From Clostridia bacterium (GTDB lineage: Bacteria > Bacillota > Clostridia > Lachnospirales > Lachnospiraceae), in the NCBI GenBank assembly GCA_003249225.1, contig QKJQ01000013.1, forward strand, positions 111,870 to 175,869: a stretch of 64,000 nucleotides of DNA, read 5' to 3'. The position numbers and the translations under genes were made by a program. Of the stretch, positions 1 to 8,982 are shown piece after piece; the stretch's first letter is position 1, and every line of letters begins with the position of its first letter. Below the pieces are notes generated by a model. It was given only the letters and a program-made list of their open reading frames with translations, did no database searches and was not told the DNA's origin.

Positions 1-2369
1 TCACCGGCGGACGGCAGTTCGTTTCAGGTAACCGTTGTGAACGTGGTGTCGGTAAAGTTAAGAACAAAGATAACATACCAAATCTGTTCGATTATAAAAT
101 GCAGCGTCTCTTTTCCTATGAGCCGCTTGAAAAAGAAAAAGCTGTTCGTGGCACCGTCGGTATTCCGAGAGTATTGAATTTGTATGAAAACTATCCTTTC
201 TGGTACACATTCTTTACATCACTTGGTTATAGTGTTGTGTTATCTCCGGCTTCAACGCATAAGATCTATGAGATGGGCATCGAATCCATCCCAAGTGAAT
301 CAGAGTGCTACCCGGCAAAGCTTGCTCATGGTCATATAATGTGGCTGTTAAAACAAGGGGTGAACTTTATCTTCTACCCTTGTATTCCTTACGAACGCCA
401 GGAGGTTTCAGAAACCGGAAATCATTATAACTGTCCTATCGTTACTTCATACGGTGAGAATATCAAGAATAATGTTGAAGAATTACGTGATGAATCCATA
501 GATTATATGAACCCGTTCTTATCCTTTGAAAATGAGAAGATCGTCAGTGACCGTCTTGTTGAGATTTTCACAGAACGTCAGATTCCGGTTGGCGAGATCC
601 GCTCTGCCGCTCATGCAGCATGGGCTGAGATGGATGCGGCACGAAAAGATGTATCAAAAAAAGGAGAAGAAACAATAGCTTATCTGAAAGAGACCGGACG
701 TATGGGTATTGTCCTTGCCGGTCGGCCGTATCATCTTGATCCTGAAGTTCATCATGGTATTCCGGAACTTATAACATCCTATGGTGTTGCCGTTCTTACA
801 GAAGACAGCGTTTCACATCTGGCAGAAGTAGAACGTCCCATGATGGTCGTTGATCAGTGGATGTACCATTCAAGATTATACGCTGCGGCTACCTACGTCA
901 GAACGCAGGAGAACCTTCAGCTTGTTCAGCTTAACTCCTTTGGCTGTGGTCTTGATGCGGTTACGACCGATGGTGTTAATGATATTCTGGCTTCAGCCGG
1001 TAAGATCTACACTGTACTGAAAATTGATGAAGTTAATAACCTTGGCGCTGCAAGAATCAGGATCCGTTCCCTTTTGTCAGCGATTAATGACCGTAAGGCA
1101 AAAGGTTATCATAGTGAAATAAAATCATCCGCACATCACCGTGTCGTTTTTACAAAGAAAATGAAAGAGGAATTCACACTTCTCTGCCCACAGATGTCAC
1201 CAATTCATTTTACTGTATTGGAACGAGCTTTATCCTCCTGTGGTTACCGATTAAAGATTCTTCCAAACGACAACCGCCAGGCTATCGATGTAGGACTCAA
1301 ATTTGTTAATAATGATGCGTGTTTCCCTTCTCTTATGGTCGTTGGTCAGATCATGGATGCTCTGCAGTCCGGTGAATATGACCTTGACAAAGTCGGTATT
1401 ATGATCAATCAGACCGGCGGAGGATGCCGTGCTACAAACTATATAGGATTTATTCGACGTGCCCTAGAGAAAGCCGGGCTTTCACATATACCGGTCGTTT
1501 CCTTCAGTATGAAAAAACTAGAAGACAATCCAGGCTTTAAAATCGATATTCCAATGTTGTTAAAAGCAATACAGGCTCTGATCTACGGAGATCTCTTTAT
1601 GCGGGTTCTTTACCGCACACGCCCTTATGAAACAGTTCCGGGATCAGCCAATGCATTGCACAAAAAATGGGAAGAAAAATGCTGCATAGACGTTGAAAAA
1701 GGAAGCTGGATCACCTTTAATCGAAACATCCGGCAGATCATCCGTGAATTTGATGAACTTCCAATCGATGATTCTGTTCGCCGTCCGCGCGTAGGGGTTG
1801 TTGGTGAGATTCTTGTCAAATTCCTTCCTAGCGCTAACAACTATCTGGTCGACTTGCTGGAGACCGAAGGTGCAGAAGCCGTCGTTCCTGACCTGCTTGA
1901 CTTCTTCCTGTATGGATTTATTGACGATGTTTATAAAGCTGATTATCTTGGAAAGAGCAAAAAGTCTGCTGCTATGGCAAAACTTTATATCTTCGCTCTC
2001 GAACTGATGCGAAAAGGTATGACCGATGCACTGAAAAAAAGCAAACGTTTTTATGCACCATCCAAAATACAGGAACTTGCTGATTATGCAAGTCCAATCG
2101 TTTCCATAGGGAATCAAACCGGCGAAGGTTGGTTCCTTACCGGTGAGATGGTTGAGCTTATCCATTCCGGAGTTCCGAACATTGTATGCGCGCAGCCATT
2201 TGCCTGCCTACCAAATCATATTGTAGGAAAAGGCGTTATCAAAGAACTGCGCCGACTTTATCCAAAAGCAAACATCGTTGCTGTTGATTATGATCCTGGT
2301 GCCAGTGAAGTTAACCAGTTGAACCGAATCAAGCTTATGCTCTCAACCGCAGCAAAAAATCTGCAGTAA
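1..2369 (+). CDS. Acyl-CoA dehydratase activase-type giant protein (3' part)
   Basis: This is the C-terminal part of a very long protein of the 2-hydroxyglutaryl-CoA dehydratase activator family, in which BadF/BadG-type ATPase domains are followed by a DUF2229/HgdB-like region. The frame is already open at the first base (codons begin at position 3) and the residues before the first ATG at 99 (GGRQF, GNRCERG) fit the family, so the ATG at 99 is internal and the true start lies left of the window. Visible features include a ~170-residue DUF2229 region with cysteines ([15 protein letters not shown]), then DACFPS and a glycine-rich [11 protein letters not shown] segment, and near the end [14 protein letters not shown], as in HgdB-like subunits. 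Family members use ATP-driven electron transfer to 4Fe-4S enzymes; the substrate here is unknown. Confidence 0.85.
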   Translation, partial: TGGRQFVSGNRCERGVGKVKNKDNIPNLFDYKMQRLFSYEPLEKEKAVRGTVGIPRVLNLYENYPFWYTFFTSLGYSVVLSPASTHKIYEMGIESIPSESECYPAKLAHGHIMWLLKQGVNFIFYPCIPYERQEVSETGNHYNCPIVTSYGENIKNNVEELRDESIDYMNPFLSFENEKIVSDRLVEIFTERQIPVGEIRSAAHAAWAEMDAARKDVSKKGEETIAYLKETGRMGIVLAGRPYHLDPEVHHGIPELITSYGVAVLTEDSVSHLAEVERPMMVVDQWMYHSRLYAAATYVRTQENLQLVQLNSFGCGLDAVTTDGVNDILASAGKIYTVLKIDEVNNLGAARIRIRSLLSAINDRKAKGYHSEIKSSAHHRVVFTKKMKEEFTLLCPQMSPIHFTVLERALSSCGYRLKILPNDNRQAIDVGLKFVNNDACFPSLMVVGQIMDALQSGEYDLDKVGIMINQTGGGCRATNYIGFIRRALEKAGLSHIPVVSFSMKKLEDNPGFKIDIPMLLKAIQALIYGDLFMRVLYRTRPYETVPGSANALHKKWEEKCCIDVEKGSWITFNRNIRQIIREFDELPIDDSVRRPRVGVVGEILVKFLPSANNYLVDLLETEGAEAVVPDLLDFFLYGFIDDVYKADYLGKSKKSAAMAKLYIFALELMRKGMTDALKKSKRFYAPSKIQELADYASPIVSIGNQTGEGWFLTGEMVELIHSGVPNIVCAQPFACLPNHIVGKGVIKELRRLYPKANIVAVDYDPGASEVNQLNRIKLMLSTAAKNLQ

Positions 2370-2414
2370 GTATTCTGATTGAGCATCTATAAACATTGTT
2401 CCATATCATTAAAA

Positions 2415-2446
2415 GAAAAGCTGACGTTTTGCAACGTCAGCTTTTC
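2415..2446. terminator. Bidirectional rho-independent terminator
   Basis: A perfect 14-bp stem (2415-2428 with 2433-2446) closes a 4-nt loop. T-rich sequence follows on both strands, so it can end the activase gene on plus and the ung transcript on minus. Confidence 0.85.
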
Positions 2447-2530
2447 CTGTTCTTAATTTTGTCTGTATTTATCGCACCTGTAAACAATCAAGCTGTAATG
2501 ATGCTATTGTAATAAACTTACAGTAATCGC

Positions 2531-2614
2531 TGTATTCATCCTGTTATAACAATCATATTGTATTCACCCTGTTATAACGATCACACTGTATTCATCCTGT
2601 TGTAACGATCTTAC
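2531..2614. repeat. Three tandem copies of a 28-bp repeat
   Basis: Units start at 2531, 2559 and 2587. Each begins TGTATTCAYCCTGTTRTAAC and differs from its neighbours at a few bases; a decayed part unit follows. The repeat lies between the shared terminator and the 3' end of ung, outside coding sequence. It has no spacers and is not CRISPR-like. Confidence 0.85.
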
Positions 2615-2662
2615 AGTATTATCCTATACTAATTACCTAACGTAACGAACATGTTTTACTAA

Positions 2663-3340
2663 TCAAACATTATCAATCTGCCAGTCAATCGGCTCTGCAC
2701 CGTTAGCTTTTAGAAACTCATTTGCCATACTAAAATGATGACATCCAAAAAAACCTCGGTATGCAGACAATGGACTAGGATGCGGTGCTTTTAAAATCAA
2801 ATGTTTTGGATTATTCAGCATTGGGATCTTGCTCTGTGCTGGTTTTCCCCAAAGCATGTATACAATCGGTCGTTCCTGTTGATTCACAGCCTGAATCACA
2901 GCATCTGTAAACTGCTCCCATCCTTTTCCCTGATGAGAATTGGCCTGATGTGCTCTCACCGTAAGTACGGTATTAAGAAGGAGCACTCCCTGATCTGCCC
3001 ATTTTTTCAGATATCCATGTGTCGGTATGCTTAACCCAAGGTCATCTGCCAGTTCTTTATAGATATTTACCAGCGATGGTGGTATATCCTGCTGATCCTG
3101 TGGTACAGAAAAGCTAAGACCATGCGCCTGATTCACATTATGATAGGGATCCTGACCAAGTATCATAACTTTTACTTTACTAAGCGGCGTAAAATGAAAT
3201 GCATTGAATATCTCGTCTGCCGGCGGATATATAATATGTGTATTGTACTCATCTTTTACAAACTGGTACAGATCTGTATAGTAAGTTTTCTTAAACTCCG
3301 GTCCAATATATTCAAGCCAGTCATTCTGAATTGCTCCCAT
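2663..3340 (-). CDS. ung: Uracil-DNA glycosylase, family 1
   Basis: This enzyme removes uracil from DNA by hydrolysing the N-glycosidic bond, starting base excision repair. The family 1 water-activating motif GQDPYH is present around residues 62-67, with the following FSVP and the C-terminal HPSPLSAYRGFFG motif that contains the catalytic His and the Leu intercalation loop. I place the start at the ATG at 3340 (MGAIQNDW), because GAGG lies six bases upstream and this gives the usual ~225 residues. An in-frame ATG at 3361 would add seven residues and is the alternative. It is downstream of hisHF on the same strand but separated by about 220 bp, so it probably has its own promoter. Confidence 0.95.
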   Translation of the reverse strand: MGAIQNDWLEYIGPEFKKTYYTDLYQFVKDEYNTHIIYPPADEIFNAFHFTPLSKVKVMILGQDPYHNVNQAHGLSFSVPQDQQDIPPSLVNIYKELADDLGLSIPTHGYLKKWADQGVLLLNTVLTVRAHQANSHQGKGWEQFTDAVIQAVNQQERPIVYMLWGKPAQSKIPMLNNPKHLILKAPHPSPLSAYRGFFGCHHFSMANEFLKANGAEPIDWQIDNV

Positions 3341-3563
3341 GGATAACCTCTTTTCCTGCATCTAAATCCCTTAAAAATCCTTTTTATCTTTATTGTCCTG
3401 ACTTTATCCATCAGCCCAATCTAACCCGTTGTGAGCCTTTGTAATTAATTCTATTCGTAATCTTTCTGGCTGTGAGTCTCAGTCTATCAAAATATCAGCG
3501 TTCACCTGAAATCTTTCAATTTCAAACTGCCATCTTTTGTATTGTTTTGCTTATGAAAAACAA

Positions 3564-4325
3564 CTAATGCCGTACACTGATTCCTTTATTGTTGAGATAA
3601 TTTTTAACATCTCTGATTTCCATTTCGCGGTAGTGAAACAACGAAGCAGCAAGCACAGCATCTGCTTTTCCTGTTGTCAGTGCATCATAAAAATGTTCCA
3701 TCTTACCGGCTCCTCCGGATGCAATAACAGGAATCGATACAGCCTCCGAAATAGCTCTGGTCAGTTCAAGATCATACCCTTCCTTCGTGCCATCACAATC
3801 CATACTGGTAAGAAGAATTTCTCCGGCACCAAGCTTGTTTGCTTTAATAGCCCACTCCACGGCATCCATATTCATATCGATACGTCCACCGTTCTTGTAG
3901 ACATTCCAACCACTCCCATCCGCTCTTTTCTTCGCATCAATAGCAACAACAACACATTGACTGCCAAATTTTTCAGCAGCTTCCGATATCAACTGCGGAT
4001 TCATGAGCGCAGCAGAGTTCACTGCAATTTTATCCGCACCTTCTCGAAGAATCGTTTTAAAATCATCGACAGTTCGGATTCCTCCGCCAACCGTAAAAGG
4101 AATAAAAATTGTTTCAGCAACTTTTTTGACCATTTCAAGGGTTATATTCCTTGAGTCGGAAGATGCTGTTATGTCAAGAAATACAAGTTCATCAGCTCCT
4201 TCTTTTCCATACAAAGCGCCAACTTCCACAGGATCACCTGCATCACGTAAATTAAGGAACTGAGTTCCTTTCACAACACGTCCATTCAATACATCAAGAC
4301 ATGGAATAATTCTTTTTGTAAACAT
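3564..4325 (-). CDS. hisF: Imidazole glycerol phosphate synthase, cyclase subunit
   Basis: HisF closes the imidazole ring in histidine biosynthesis, using ammonia from HisH and PRFAR to give IGP and AICAR. It is a 253-residue beta/alpha barrel of normal length. The N-terminal IIPCLDV carries the catalytic Asp (residue 11) and VVVAIDAKK the second catalytic Asp (about 130); the phosphate-binding loops TVGGGI and IASGGAGK are visible. A GAGGAG site precedes the start by seven bases. It follows hisH by 14 bp, so the heterodimer subunits are co-transcribed. No other his gene is in the window, so the pathway is split in this genome. Confidence 0.97.
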   Translation of the reverse strand: MFTKRIIPCLDVLNGRVVKGTQFLNLRDAGDPVEVGALYGKEGADELVFLDITASSDSRNITLEMVKKVAETIFIPFTVGGGIRTVDDFKTILREGADKIAVNSAALMNPQLISEAAEKFGSQCVVVAIDAKKRADGSGWNVYKNGGRIDMNMDAVEWAIKANKLGAGEILLTSMDCDGTKEGYDLELTRAISEAVSIPVIASGGAGKMEHFYDALTTGKADAVLAASLFHYREMEIRDVKNYLNNKGISVRH

Positions 4326-4339
4326 AGCAATCTCCTCAC

Positions 4340-4945
4340 TTATAATGCTGCAAAATTTCGAAGAATCAAAATTCCTGTGTCACCACTTTTTTCAGGATGG
4401 AACTGACAGGCAAATATATTTTCATGTTCTACGCTTGCATCGATCAGCGTTCCATATTCTGTCGTTGCTGCCACGTCAGCTTTGTTCTCTGCATCAAGAT
4501 AGAAGGAATGTACAAAGTAAACATAGGCTGGATCTTCAATTCCCTGAAAGAGTTTTGCTCCTGGTCTAATATTAAGTGAATTCCATCCCATATGCGGAAT
4601 TTTCAGACCTTCAGAATCTGGTATAAGACGTATCTTTCCAGGTAAGATCTTTAACCCTTCCACCCCTTCACTTTCGTCACTGCTGTCAAACATGAGCTGA
4701 AGTCCAAGGCATATTCCAAGAAATGGTTTTCCCGATACCGCGACTTCCTTTATCACATCAACCAGCCCATACTGATGCAGTTTTTCCATTGCAACACCAA
4801 AGGCCCCCACACCTGGCAAAATTACTTTATCCGCCTTACGAAGAACATCAGCGTCTCTTGTAATTACAGCTTGTTCTCCTATCGATAACAATGCTTTTTC
4901 AACACTTCTCAAGTTACCTGCATCATAATCAATGATTGCTATCAT
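4340..4945 (-). CDS. hisH: Imidazole glycerol phosphate synthase, glutamine amidotransferase subunit
   Basis: HisH is a class I glutaminase that supplies ammonia to HisF. The nucleophile elbow [10 protein letters not shown] holds the catalytic Cys (about residue 80) and FHPEKSG near the C terminus carries the His and Glu of the triad. The start is set at the ATG at 4945 ([11 protein letters not shown]), because the sequence just before it is a strong GGAGGAAG site. The upstream ATG at 4960 would place that site inside the gene. It leads the hisHF pair and is preceded by about 100 bp after the zinc-ribbon gene. Confidence 0.96.
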   Translation of the reverse strand: MIAIIDYDAGNLRSVEKALLSIGEQAVITRDADVLRKADKVILPGVGAFGVAMEKLHQYGLVDVIKEVAVSGKPFLGICLGLQLMFDSSDESEGVEGLKILPGKIRLIPDSEGLKIPHMGWNSLNIRPGAKLFQGIEDPAYVYFVHSFYLDAENKADVAATTEYGTLIDASVEHENIFACQFHPEKSGDTGILILRNFAAL

Positions 4946-5043
4946 GTTGCCTTCCTCCATTTTATCTATAAAATAATTACTGCCAACACAAGAATATGAA
5001 AATCTGTCAGCCCAGAGACGTCTGTACCTTTATGGTTCACACA

Positions 5044-7086
5044 TCAGTTTGCTGGCAGATTATCGATCACTTCATATACACGTGCACTATAGACAGCTTG
5101 CGAATCGCTGTTGATCAGGACATCTGCCTGCTCTTCAGTCAATCCGTAGGTTTCATATAATGCACTGACAATATCCGTTCGAACACCGTTCAGATCATCT
5201 TCAATTCCAAGCTGTGTACCATAAAAAATATATTTATTGTACCGCATCAGTCCCTTCAGTAAAGAGTTTAATGCTTCTGCCTCTGATCCATTTGCATGAA
5301 ATACATGATAGGAGTTCAACTGTTTATTTACATACATTACGGTTATGATTTTCTCGTACAATGCAATGTCTTCGTCCTGAATGTCAAGACCATATACATC
5401 ATCATATGCTTCATCATAACGATCAAGTTCAAAATTTACATCGGCACTTGCTATTGCGACCCTGTAAGTATAGATATTGGTTCCTGCTACAACCACAACA
5501 AGAATTACTGCAAACAGAACAAAAATAAAGGATGCGCCAAATTTATTTATCTTACCTTCTTCGTTCTCAATCTCATCCAGCAGTTCTCTTCTGGCTTGTT
5601 CACGCTTGTCTTTCAGTTCTTTTTTCTTTTCAAGTTTGACAAGTTTGTCTTCTTTCTTCTTTTCTGAAGCAGCAGCTTTATCTTCTTTGTTCTTTTTGGA
5701 ATCGTCTTCTTTTTTCTTCTTGGCCTCAATTTTAGCAAGCTTGTCTGCTTCTTTTTTTCCTTCCGCGGCAATTTCATCCTCTTCGAATTTAACAAGAGCC
5801 TCCGCTTTCATTTTCTCAATTTCTTCAGGTGTTCTGTCAGCTTTAATGTTCCCAAAAAGTTTATGCAAAAATCCTTTTCTTTTTCTTTTTGCATTTTTCT
5901 TTCCATTATCTGTATCGCTAATGTCTGGAATCAGATCCCTGATTTCGGAATCATCAAAGACCTCATTGTTATTCATCGAAAAAGAAGCATTGTTTGATCC
6001 TGCAGTCTGTGCTGCTTTGTCTAGACTCTCCTCATAGCCCTCTTCGGGTTCATCTGCATTAATGGAGTTCCAGAATGCCATAATGTCATCATCTTCATTT
6101 AAGTTGTCGAACAGTTCCTGGTCTTCATTCTTTTCATCATTTTGCAGCATTTGAGCAGATGTATCTATCGACTCGTTTTCTTCTATAATATCATCAACAG
6201 ACGGGATTGGTGTCTCTATGCCCATATCTTTAGTTTCAGAATATAAATCTTCGTTTGTCATCCCTGAAAACAGATCTTGTATTCCTTCTATATTAGGTTC
6301 TTCCTGCATTGTCTCCATATCATAGTTATTGAATGATGGAAAACTTTCTTCTGGTTCCTCTTCTCTGGTACTCTCGGCCTGTTCGAATAATTCACCCAGC
6401 ATATCACTGATTTCATCCGGATCAACATCGGAAACAGCCATATCCTGATGATCAGGATATTCCGAGAGGATATCATCGACCATCTCAGGGAATTCACCCT
6501 CCGTTGTATCAATACCCTTTGATTCACTAAGATGGATTCTATCAAGAAGATCCTGAGGACTTTCTGGCATATCGTCAAATATATCCGCCATGATCTCGCC
6601 TTCTGCCGCCAGATCGTCAAGTGCTTCATAACCAGAATCAGACACAGCACTCCTTGTATTTTTCTCTTCTACCGGGAAAATATTATCCGTCTCGTCAAGA
6701 CGATCTTCATCATCCAGTTCAAATTCATCCAAATCCTGCTTGAATAAATCATCAAAAAAATCATCATCCGTGTCATCATGAATGCTATATTCTCTGACCG
6801 ATGTTTTGTTATTCACTACAGAGTTGTCTGTCGGATCATCCGTGCTGACTGACATCTTTGTTTCAGAAGAAACTTCCTTTTTTCTTTCTGTCATTTCTGT
6901 TTCCTTTTCTTTTGAAGAAGCTGATCTTTTGGGTCTGCTACTATCGTTTCGTTGAATTTCCGATGCCATAACGGAACTAAGCAGACTATCCAGATAGGAT
7001 TCGTCTGCCTTGCGTTTTGCTTCACAATTGCTGCAGTATTCAGTTCCTTTTTCAACTTCAATTCCACATGATTTGCATTTTGCCAC
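5044..7086 (-). CDS. Zinc-ribbon, acidic linker, single-pass membrane protein of unknown function
   Basis: I do not recognise a named family. The 680-residue protein starts at a GTG (7086) directly ahead of a zinc ribbon (CKSCG ... YCSNC, residues 4-21). Residues ~30-400 are strongly acidic and low in complexity. Residues ~420-510 form a charged Lys/Glu-rich, probably helical stretch, and ~515-537 form one membrane helix (FIFVLFAVILVVVV). About 140 residues follow, predicted outside, with tetratricopeptide-like helices (DRYDEAYDDVYGL). The topology suggests a cytoplasmic sensor or scaffold tied to an external helical domain. It lies 39 bp after the CheV-like gene, so a joint transcript is likely. 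The composition makes homology searches prone to artefacts. Confidence 0.8.
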   Translation of the reverse strand: MAKCKSCGIEVEKGTEYCSNCEAKRKADESYLDSLLSSVMASEIQRNDSSRPKRSASSKEKETEMTERKKEVSSETKMSVSTDDPTDNSVVNNKTSVREYSIHDDTDDDFFDDLFKQDLDEFELDDEDRLDETDNIFPVEEKNTRSAVSDSGYEALDDLAAEGEIMADIFDDMPESPQDLLDRIHLSESKGIDTTEGEFPEMVDDILSEYPDHQDMAVSDVDPDEISDMLGELFEQAESTREEEPEESFPSFNNYDMETMQEEPNIEGIQDLFSGMTNEDLYSETKDMGIETPIPSVDDIIEENESIDTSAQMLQNDEKNEDQELFDNLNEDDDIMAFWNSINADEPEEGYEESLDKAAQTAGSNNASFSMNNNEVFDDSEIRDLIPDISDTDNGKKNAKRKRKGFLHKLFGNIKADRTPEEIEKMKAEALVKFEEDEIAAEGKKEADKLAKIEAKKKKEDDSKKNKEDKAAASEKKKEDKLVKLEKKKELKDKREQARRELLDEIENEEGKINKFGASFIFVLFAVILVVVVAGTNIYTYRVAIASADVNFELDRYDEAYDDVYGLDIQDEDIALYEKIITVMYVNKQLNSYHVFHANGSEAEALNSLLKGLMRYNKYIFYGTQLGIEDDLNGVRTDIVSALYETYGLTEEQADVLINSDSQAVYSARVYEVIDNLPAN

Positions 7087-7125
7087 TCTTACACCACCCG
7101 ACTCAGCATTTGTTCAATGTAATCT

Positions 7126-8028
7126 TTATTTTTCCAGCAAACCATCAATTGCCTCAACAAGTGAACCAATTTCAGGTTTTGTTAACTGAGCGTCTGCACC
7201 AAGCAGTTCACCCTTTCTTCTCATCTCTGGATTGATCAGGGATGAAAAAATAACAACCGGTAAGTGTTTTAGTTTAGGATCTGTTTTTATAAGCTTTGTA
7301 AGCATGTGTCCATCCATCTTCGGCATCTCAATGTCTGTTACAACAATCGATACGCTGTTGTGAATAATACCTGCATCGCGGAAAGCACATAGTTTATCCC
7401 ATGCCTCTTGTCCGTTTGTTGTTGATATAATGTTCACAAAACCTGCTTTGATCAGGCAGTCATGAATCAGTCTGATAAGCAATGGTGAATCTTCAGAAAT
7501 GAGGATTGGTGTAGATCTTCTTTCTCTGACGCCCATATCATCAATTTGTGAAGTACGAAGTCCTGTTTCTGGACTGATGTCTGATACGATCTTTTCAAAA
7601 TCAAGAATTACAATGAGTTTACCGTCTAATTTTATGATACCTGTTGCTACACCCTTCTCGCCATTGTTCATAGTCGCATCCGGTTTCTGTATATCAGCCC
7701 AGGAAAGTCTATGAATACCAATAACTCTCTGAACATGAAAAGCTGCGTTCAGGTTATTAAAATTCGTAACAATATACATATCTTTGCTTTCATCTGTATG
7801 AACATTCATTTTTAAACAAGTCGCAAGATCAATTATTGTAATAATCTCTTCTCTTGGCATAAAAATTCCTTCTACAGCGGGATGTGCATTCGGAACCGGT
7901 GTTGGTTTTTTAAAGGGAAGAATCTCTTTCACCTTTGCAACATTTATTCCATATAAATGATCTCCTACAGAAAATTCCAGTATTTCTAATTCGTTTGTTC
8001 CGCTTTCAAGCAAAATATTCGTTTCCAT
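7126..8028 (-). CDS. cheV: CheV-like chemotaxis coupling protein (CheW plus receiver)
   Basis: CheV joins a CheW domain, which links chemoreceptors to CheA, with a phosphorylatable receiver domain used in adaptation. Here CheW covers residues ~12-155 and the receiver ~172-298. Receiver residues are intact: acidic pair Glu179-Asp180, phospho-acceptor Asp232 (VVTDIEMPKMDG), Ser262 and Lys284. GGAGGTG precedes the ATG by five bases. No cheA, cheY, receptor or flagellar genes are nearby; the gene sits between a lipoprotein and a zinc-ribbon membrane protein. It may act with a distant chemotaxis array or as a phosphorylation-controlled adaptor in another system. Confidence 0.9.
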   Translation of the reverse strand: METNILLESGTNELEILEFSVGDHLYGINVAKVKEILPFKKPTPVPNAHPAVEGIFMPREEIITIIDLATCLKMNVHTDESKDMYIVTNFNNLNAAFHVQRVIGIHRLSWADIQKPDATMNNGEKGVATGIIKLDGKLIVILDFEKIVSDISPETGLRTSQIDDMGVRERRSTPILISEDSPLLIRLIHDCLIKAGFVNIISTTNGQEAWDKLCAFRDAGIIHNSVSIVVTDIEMPKMDGHMLTKLIKTDPKLKHLPVVIFSSLINPEMRRKGELLGADAQLTKPEIGSLVEAIDGLLEK

Positions 8029-8091
8029 TGCAACACCTCCAAATTGTAGTGAGTATATTCACATTATACAACATACACCTCAATAATACAA

Positions 8092-8814
8092 TTATTTCAT
8101 TTTAAATATCACAGTTTGAGAATCCTTCATCATAAAAAGATTCATTGTTGTTGGTGAAAAACTCTTCGGAACTTCAAAGACCAACAGAGCCTCCTGAGAT
8201 GAAGAGGGATCAATTACAACATTCAGATATTGAAAATCATTTAACAAAATTGATGGGCTTGGCGTATAATAACTGCCATTATCCACATCTAGAAGGTATG
8301 TCAATCCGACCTGCGATATGGAAACGCTCTGCTGTTGATCTGAATTATTTTGGAGCATCAATGTTACAATCAGTAACTGAGAGGCACTGTTAAATGGTTC
8401 GATACGACTAGACTCCCCTACCGAATAGCTGTCATACAGCTCAAATCCCTGATAAGTCGTTTTGATGGCATCGTTACCAAGCAGCACAGATAATTCTGTA
8501 TTTGCTGTAGTGTTTCCATTGGTATCATTCGTTCCTGCAGTATCGGAACCAGATGCTGTATCCTGTGTACTCTCCGCAGCTGCCGCAGTAGGTGTGACCG
8601 TTGCTGGTACATCCGTCGGCACAGGGGTCAACGTTATGAGGTCATCCCGGTCTATAAGACCTTCTGTGTAATCACCGTCATACTGAAGCAGGAGGTCAGC
8701 ACTGTATTCTGCAAGTACATCTTCTTCATCTTCTGACAAACTATAATTCCACATGGAGCAGCCCGTCAAGAATAGCGTGCTCAAAAGCACAATAATGATT
8801 GCAAACTTCTTCAA
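8092..8814 (-). CDS. Lipoprotein with DUF4352-like C-terminal domain
   Basis: The N terminus is a lipoprotein signal with lipobox LFLTGC, so the mature protein is probably tethered to the outer face of the membrane. A Thr/Ala/Pro-rich linker (residues ~65-110) leads to a ~130-residue beta-rich domain resembling the DUF4352/immunoprotective extracellular group (VTLMLQNNSDQ, LVFEVPKS). The start is set at a TTG at 8814, preceded six bases upstream by GGGAGGA. The upstream ATG at 8841 would put nine odd residues ahead of the signal peptide. It lies between the histidine kinase and cheV genes. Its ligand or partner is unknown. Confidence 0.75.
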   Translation of the reverse strand: MKKFAIIIVLLSTLFLTGCSMWNYSLSEDEEDVLAEYSADLLLQYDGDYTEGLIDRDDLITLTPVPTDVPATVTPTAAAAESTQDTASGSDTAGTNDTNGNTTANTELSVLLGNDAIKTTYQGFELYDSYSVGESSRIEPFNSASQLLIVTLMLQNNSDQQQSVSISQVGLTYLLDVDNGSYYTPSPSILLNDFQYLNVVIDPSSSQEALLVFEVPKSFSPTTMNLFMMKDSQTVIFKMK

Positions 8815-8931
8815 GTTTTTTCCTCCCGCCAAAAAAAACATGTAATAACATTAATATTTTGTATTATTACAATAATAATAACACCTTACTATATTTTCGG
8901 CAATATTCCCAACAAACTTTATATAAAAAAA

Positions 8932-8974
8932 TAACAAATGTGAAATTTTTGTTTACAAAAAAACACATTTGTTA
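8932..8974 (-). terminator. Terminator after the histidine kinase gene
   Basis: Arms 8932-8942 and 8964-8974 are perfectly complementary (TAACAAATGTG), and the intervening A/T tracts can extend the stem. On minus the hairpin is followed by a run of seven T. It lies just past the kinase stop codon. Confidence 0.85.
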
Positions 8975-8982
8975 CTTTTCAA

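Noticed and set aside
1644..2165. 173-codon minus-strand ORF inside the dehydratase activator gene
   Set aside because: Shadow of a conserved coding region with composition dictated by the other strand.
3537..4154. 205-codon plus-strand ORF opposite hisF
   Set aside because: It is a shadow of the well-conserved hisF gene and has no ribosome site.
5477..6037. Serine-rich 186-codon plus-strand ORF
   Set aside because: Mirror of the Lys/Glu-rich coding region on minus; low complexity and no ribosome site.
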